Assembly (NCBI GenBank): GCA_003527225.1
Contig: DPXQ01000113.1
Coordinates: 1,420 to 35,978 of the forward strand
Reading direction: 5' to 3'
Length of the DNA: 34,559 nucleotides
Source of the DNA: Rhizobium sp.
Lineage (GTDB): Bacteria > Pseudomonadota > Alphaproteobacteria > Rhizobiales > Rhizobiaceae
Shown: one piece after another, positions 32,200 to 34,559 of the stretch
Numbering within the stretch: position 1 is the first letter of the stretch
How the letters are laid out: every line of letters starts with the position of its first letter
Made by a program: the position numbers and the translations under genes
The notes under the pieces: model-generated
Seen by the model: the letters and a program-made list of their open reading frames with translations, nothing else
Told to the model about the DNA's origin: nothing
Databases searched by the model: none

Positions 32200-32688
32200 T
32201 CAGTTCCACTGCTGGCTGCGCCATTCCCAAGGCGTGACCTTGCCGTCCTTGTCAGCATCAGCGCCCTCGAAGCGGCCCTTGCTGCTGGCCATGAACTCGG
32301 CCTGCGAGACACTGTCATTCTTGTCCGCGTCCATCGTGGCGAATCGGTCGCTCTTGTCCTTCTCCCGCGCGGCCTGGCGCTCCTTGTTCCAGCCATTCTG
32401 CGGACCCATGCGGACCGTCATATATTCTTCCAGGGTCAGTTCGCCATTGTCATCGGCATCCATTGCCGCGAAGACTTCTTCGGCTGCCGAGGCAGCTTCC
32501 TCCGCGCTGACAACACCGTTTTCATCGGCGTCAACAATCGGGAATCGTCCCCGTCCCGGCATCATCATCATGCCGCCACGGTTCCAGCCGGGGCCGGCGC
32601 CCATGCCGAATTGCTGCGCTTCCACCGCGCCTGCGAGCAGTACGGAGGTTAGTGTCAATGCCACCGCTGATGTCAATTTCCGTTTCAT
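32200..32688 (-). CDS. Exported EF-hand calcium-binding protein
   Basis: A 162-residue protein with a signal peptide (MKRKLTSAVALTLTSVLLAG, cleavage near VEA-QQ). After a Gly/Met-rich linker (GMGAGPGWNRGGMMMMPGRG) come four EF-hand calcium loops: DADENGVVSAEE (53-64), DADDNGELTLEE (77-88), DADKNDSVSQAE (120-131, with Asp in place of the usual Gly at position 6) and DADKDGKVTPWE (144-155). It probably works in the periplasm as a calcium buffer or sensor. GGAGAATTG precedes the ATG at 32688. An FNR/FixK-like box lies upstream. The Met-rich linker might bind copper, but this is speculative. Confidence 0.88.
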   Translation of the reverse strand: MKRKLTSAVALTLTSVLLAGAVEAQQFGMGAGPGWNRGGMMMMPGRGRFPIVDADENGVVSAEEAASAAEEVFAAMDADDNGELTLEEYMTVRMGPQNGWNKERQAAREKDKSDRFATMDADKNDSVSQAEFMASSKGRFEGADADKDGKVTPWEWRSQQWN

Positions 32689-32794
32689 GTCAATTCTCCA
32701 ATCAATCAAGTGAGTTAAAAGGGAAACAATTGACAGGCGGAGCCCTTGGGCTCGCCGATCACCGATTACTCTACTTTGTTATCATATATGGAAG

Positions 32795-32808
32795 TTGACA
32801 TACATCAA
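32795..32808. promoter_or_regulatory. FNR/FixK-type box upstream of EF-hand gene
   Basis: On the minus strand TTGAT-GTAT-GTCAA fits the consensus TTGAY-N4-RTCAA. Its centre is 113 bp from the EF-hand ATG. TAGAGT at 32768-32773 would be the -10 of a promoter with the box at -41.5. Alternatively TTGATG (32803-32808) and TATGAT (32781-32786), 16 bp apart, form a sigma-70 promoter in which the box covers the -35 and would repress. Confidence 0.5.
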
Positions 32809-32861
32809 AGTTACGAGAGTGTAATGTCCGGCTGCCGAACCAGGTGCGGGCCGGACGAACA

Positions 32862-34526
32862 TTACATGTTCGGATAGACCGGCCCTTCGCCCCCTTGTGG
32901 CGGCACCCAGTTGATGTTCTGGTTCGGGTCCTTGATGTCACAGGTCTTGCAGTGGACGCAGTTCTGCGCGTTGATCACGTAGACCGGTTCGCTATCCGTC
33001 TCCACCCATTCGTAGACGCCGGCCGGACAGTAGCGGGTCGAAGGACCGGCATAGATGCCGAGTTCCGAACGCTTCTGCATATCCATGTCCTTGACCTGAA
33101 GATGGACGGGCTGGTCCTCCTCGTGGTTGGTGTTGGACAGGAAGACCGAGGAGAGACGATCGAAGGTCAGGACGCCGTCCGGCTTCGGATAGGCGATCGG
33201 CCTGTGCCTGGCCGCCGGCTCCAGCGAGGCGGCATCGGTCTTGCCGTGCTTCAGCGTGCCGAACAGCGAGAAGCCGAAGAGCTGGTTGGTCCACATGTCG
33301 AGACCGCCGAGCCCCACGCCGATCGCGGTCCCGAACTTCGACCACAGCGGCTTGACGTTCCTGACCCGCTTCAGATCCTTGCCGATATCGGTCGAACGCC
33401 ATTCGGTCTCGATCTCGACCGGCTCGTCATTGGCGCGGCCATTGGCAATCGCGTCGGCGATCTTCTCCGCCGCCAGCATGCCCGACAGCACCGCATTGTG
33501 GCTGCCCTTGATGCGCGGCACGTTGACGAAGCCGGCGGAACAGCCGATCAGCGCACCGCCCGGGAAGGAGAGCTTCGGCACCGACTGGTAGCCGCCCTCG
33601 GTGATCGCGCGCGCGCCATAGGAGAGGCGCTTTGCCCCCTCGAAGGTCGCGGCGATAGTCGGATGGGTCTTGAAGCGCTGGAATTCCTCGAACGGGGAGA
33701 GATAGGGGTTCTTGTAGTTCAGGTGGACGACGAAGCCGACGGCCACGAGATTGTCTTCGAGGTGATAGAGGAAGGAGCCGCCCCCGGTCTTCATGTCGAG
33801 CGGCCAGCCGAAGGAGTGCTGGACGAGGCCCGGCTTGTGGTTCTCGGGCTTCACCTGCCAGAGTTCCTTGAGACCGATGCCGAATTTTTGGGGCTCGCGA
33901 TCCTTCGAGAGGTCGAATTTGGCGATCAGCTGCTTGGCGAGCGAACCGCGCACGCCCTCGCCGATCAGCACGTACTTGCCGAGAAGTTCCATGCCGCGCG
34001 TATAGTTCGGGCCCGGCTCGCCGTTCTTCTCGACGCCCATGTCGCCGGTCGCGACACCGATGACCGCGCCCTCGTCGTTATAAAGCACTTCGGTCGCGGC
34101 AAAGCCCGGATAGATCTCCACACCCAGCGCCTCGGCATGGGTCGCCAGCCAGCGGCAGACATTGCCAAGCGAGACGATATAGGCGCCGTGATTGCTCATC
34201 AGCGGCGGCATGAACATGTTGGGCAGGCGGATCGAGCCGCCGGGGCCCAGGAACAGGAAGTGGTCGTCCTTCACTTCCGTCTTGAAGGGGTGGTCTGCCT
34301 CGTCGCGCCATTCGGGAAGCAACCGGTCGATGCCGATCGGATCGACCACCGCGCCGGAGAGAATGTGGGCGCCCACTTCCGCGCCCTTTTCGAGAACGAC
34401 GACGGTGAGCTCCGGATTGACCTGCTTCAGGCGGATCGCGGCGGAAAGGCCGGCAGGCCCGGCTCCCACGATCACCACGTCGAATTCCATGCTCTCGCGT
34501 TCGGGCAGTTCCTGTTGCTCGCTCAT
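32862..34526 (-). CDS. Electron transfer flavoprotein-ubiquinone oxidoreductase
   Basis: A 554-residue membrane-associated enzyme that passes electrons from reduced ETF to ubiquinone. Visible: FAD motif VVIVGAGPAGLSAAIRL near residues 18-34, VLEKGAEVGAHILSGAVVDP, the quinone/FAD domain (GVRGSLAKQLI, LVQHSFGWPLD, GGSFLYHL, SFPGGALIGCSAGFVNVPRI), and a C-terminal 4Fe-4S domain with CPAGVYEW, then NAQNCVHCKTCDIKDP, giving the four cluster Cys. It ends in the typical WVPPQGGEGPVYPNM. GGAGAGAGACG precedes the ATG at 34526, so the longer frame to 34556 is not needed. It serves acyl-CoA dehydrogenases such as the GcdH in this window. Length and layout are normal. Confidence 0.95.
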   Translation of the reverse strand: MSEQQELPERESMEFDVVIVGAGPAGLSAAIRLKQVNPELTVVVLEKGAEVGAHILSGAVVDPIGIDRLLPEWRDEADHPFKTEVKDDHFLFLGPGGSIRLPNMFMPPLMSNHGAYIVSLGNVCRWLATHAEALGVEIYPGFAATEVLYNDEGAVIGVATGDMGVEKNGEPGPNYTRGMELLGKYVLIGEGVRGSLAKQLIAKFDLSKDREPQKFGIGLKELWQVKPENHKPGLVQHSFGWPLDMKTGGGSFLYHLEDNLVAVGFVVHLNYKNPYLSPFEEFQRFKTHPTIAATFEGAKRLSYGARAITEGGYQSVPKLSFPGGALIGCSAGFVNVPRIKGSHNAVLSGMLAAEKIADAIANGRANDEPVEIETEWRSTDIGKDLKRVRNVKPLWSKFGTAIGVGLGGLDMWTNQLFGFSLFGTLKHGKTDAASLEPAARHRPIAYPKPDGVLTFDRLSSVFLSNTNHEEDQPVHLQVKDMDMQKRSELGIYAGPSTRYCPAGVYEWVETDSEPVYVINAQNCVHCKTCDIKDPNQNINWVPPQGGEGPVYPNM

Positions 34527-34559
34527 CGTCTCTCTCCGCTCGGGCCTGATCCCCAAATT

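Noticed and set aside
1..34559. CRISPR arrays, tRNA or rRNA genes, insertion sequences
   Set aside because: No regularly spaced repeats, cloverleaf genes, rRNA stretches or transposase frames were seen on reading both strands; a dedicated RNA search was not possible.

Overview
The window looks like chromosomal DNA of an alphaproteobacterium of the Rhizobiales, most likely Rhizobiaceae (Agrobacterium/Rhizobium/Ensifer-like). The pointers are the high G+C content, the Omp25/Omp31-type outer-membrane barrel, the host-attachment family protein, the one-repeat Sel1 protein, the YqjI-like PadR regulator and the SpuC/glutamine-synthetase-like pair. I infer this from protein families and ran no database search. 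I saw no rRNA, tRNA or CRISPR array. The only mobility gene is a tyrosine recombinase cut by the left edge.

Layout. 1-532: C-terminal part of a tyrosine recombinase. 680-2709 (minus): two-gene operon of an HpaI-type aldolase and a ferredoxin-reductase-type flavoprotein. 3057-4280: glutaryl-CoA dehydrogenase with a strong terminator. 4359-4799 (minus): small glyoxalase-related protein. 5119-8338: a compact block of a degenerate PilZ protein, a host-attachment protein, a 22-residue membrane peptide preceded by a perfect FNR/FixK box, a NosD-like beta-helix protein and a canonical PilZ paralogue. 8432-9541: HisC-like aminotransferase. 9705-10816: Sel1 protein and a DUF2147-like exported protein around an AT-rich 500-bp gap. 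11019-12929: divergent SDR and AraC/cupin regulator. 12995-13690: YfcG-type glutathione transferase. 13978-15776: small membrane ORF and AMP nucleosidase. 16038-17156: a lone HEPN-like protein. 17295-18532: OsmC protein and divergent PadR regulator. 18675-21606: divergent putrescine aminotransferase and gamma-glutamyl-polyamine-type ligase. 21828-27131: oligopeptide ABC transporter operon with one fused double ATPase. 27150-28607: unknown exported protein and outer-membrane barrel. 28774-30437: lipid kinase and L,D-transpeptidase. 30547-32063: Lrp regulator divergent from a DMT exporter. 32200-34526: exported EF-hand protein and ETF-ubiquinone oxidoreductase.

How they fit together. Most genes are housekeeping or catabolic. 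Glutaryl-CoA dehydrogenase feeds electrons through ETF to ETF-ubiquinone oxidoreductase, so the two ends of the window are metabolically linked. The polyamine genes and peptide transporter form a nitrogen-scavenging section. The most unusual parts are the PilZ/host-attachment block with its anaerobic-type regulatory box, a 17-bp hairpin between the transporter's binding-protein and permease genes that would bring a Shine-Dalgarno to the right distance when folded, and the orphan HEPN-like gene.
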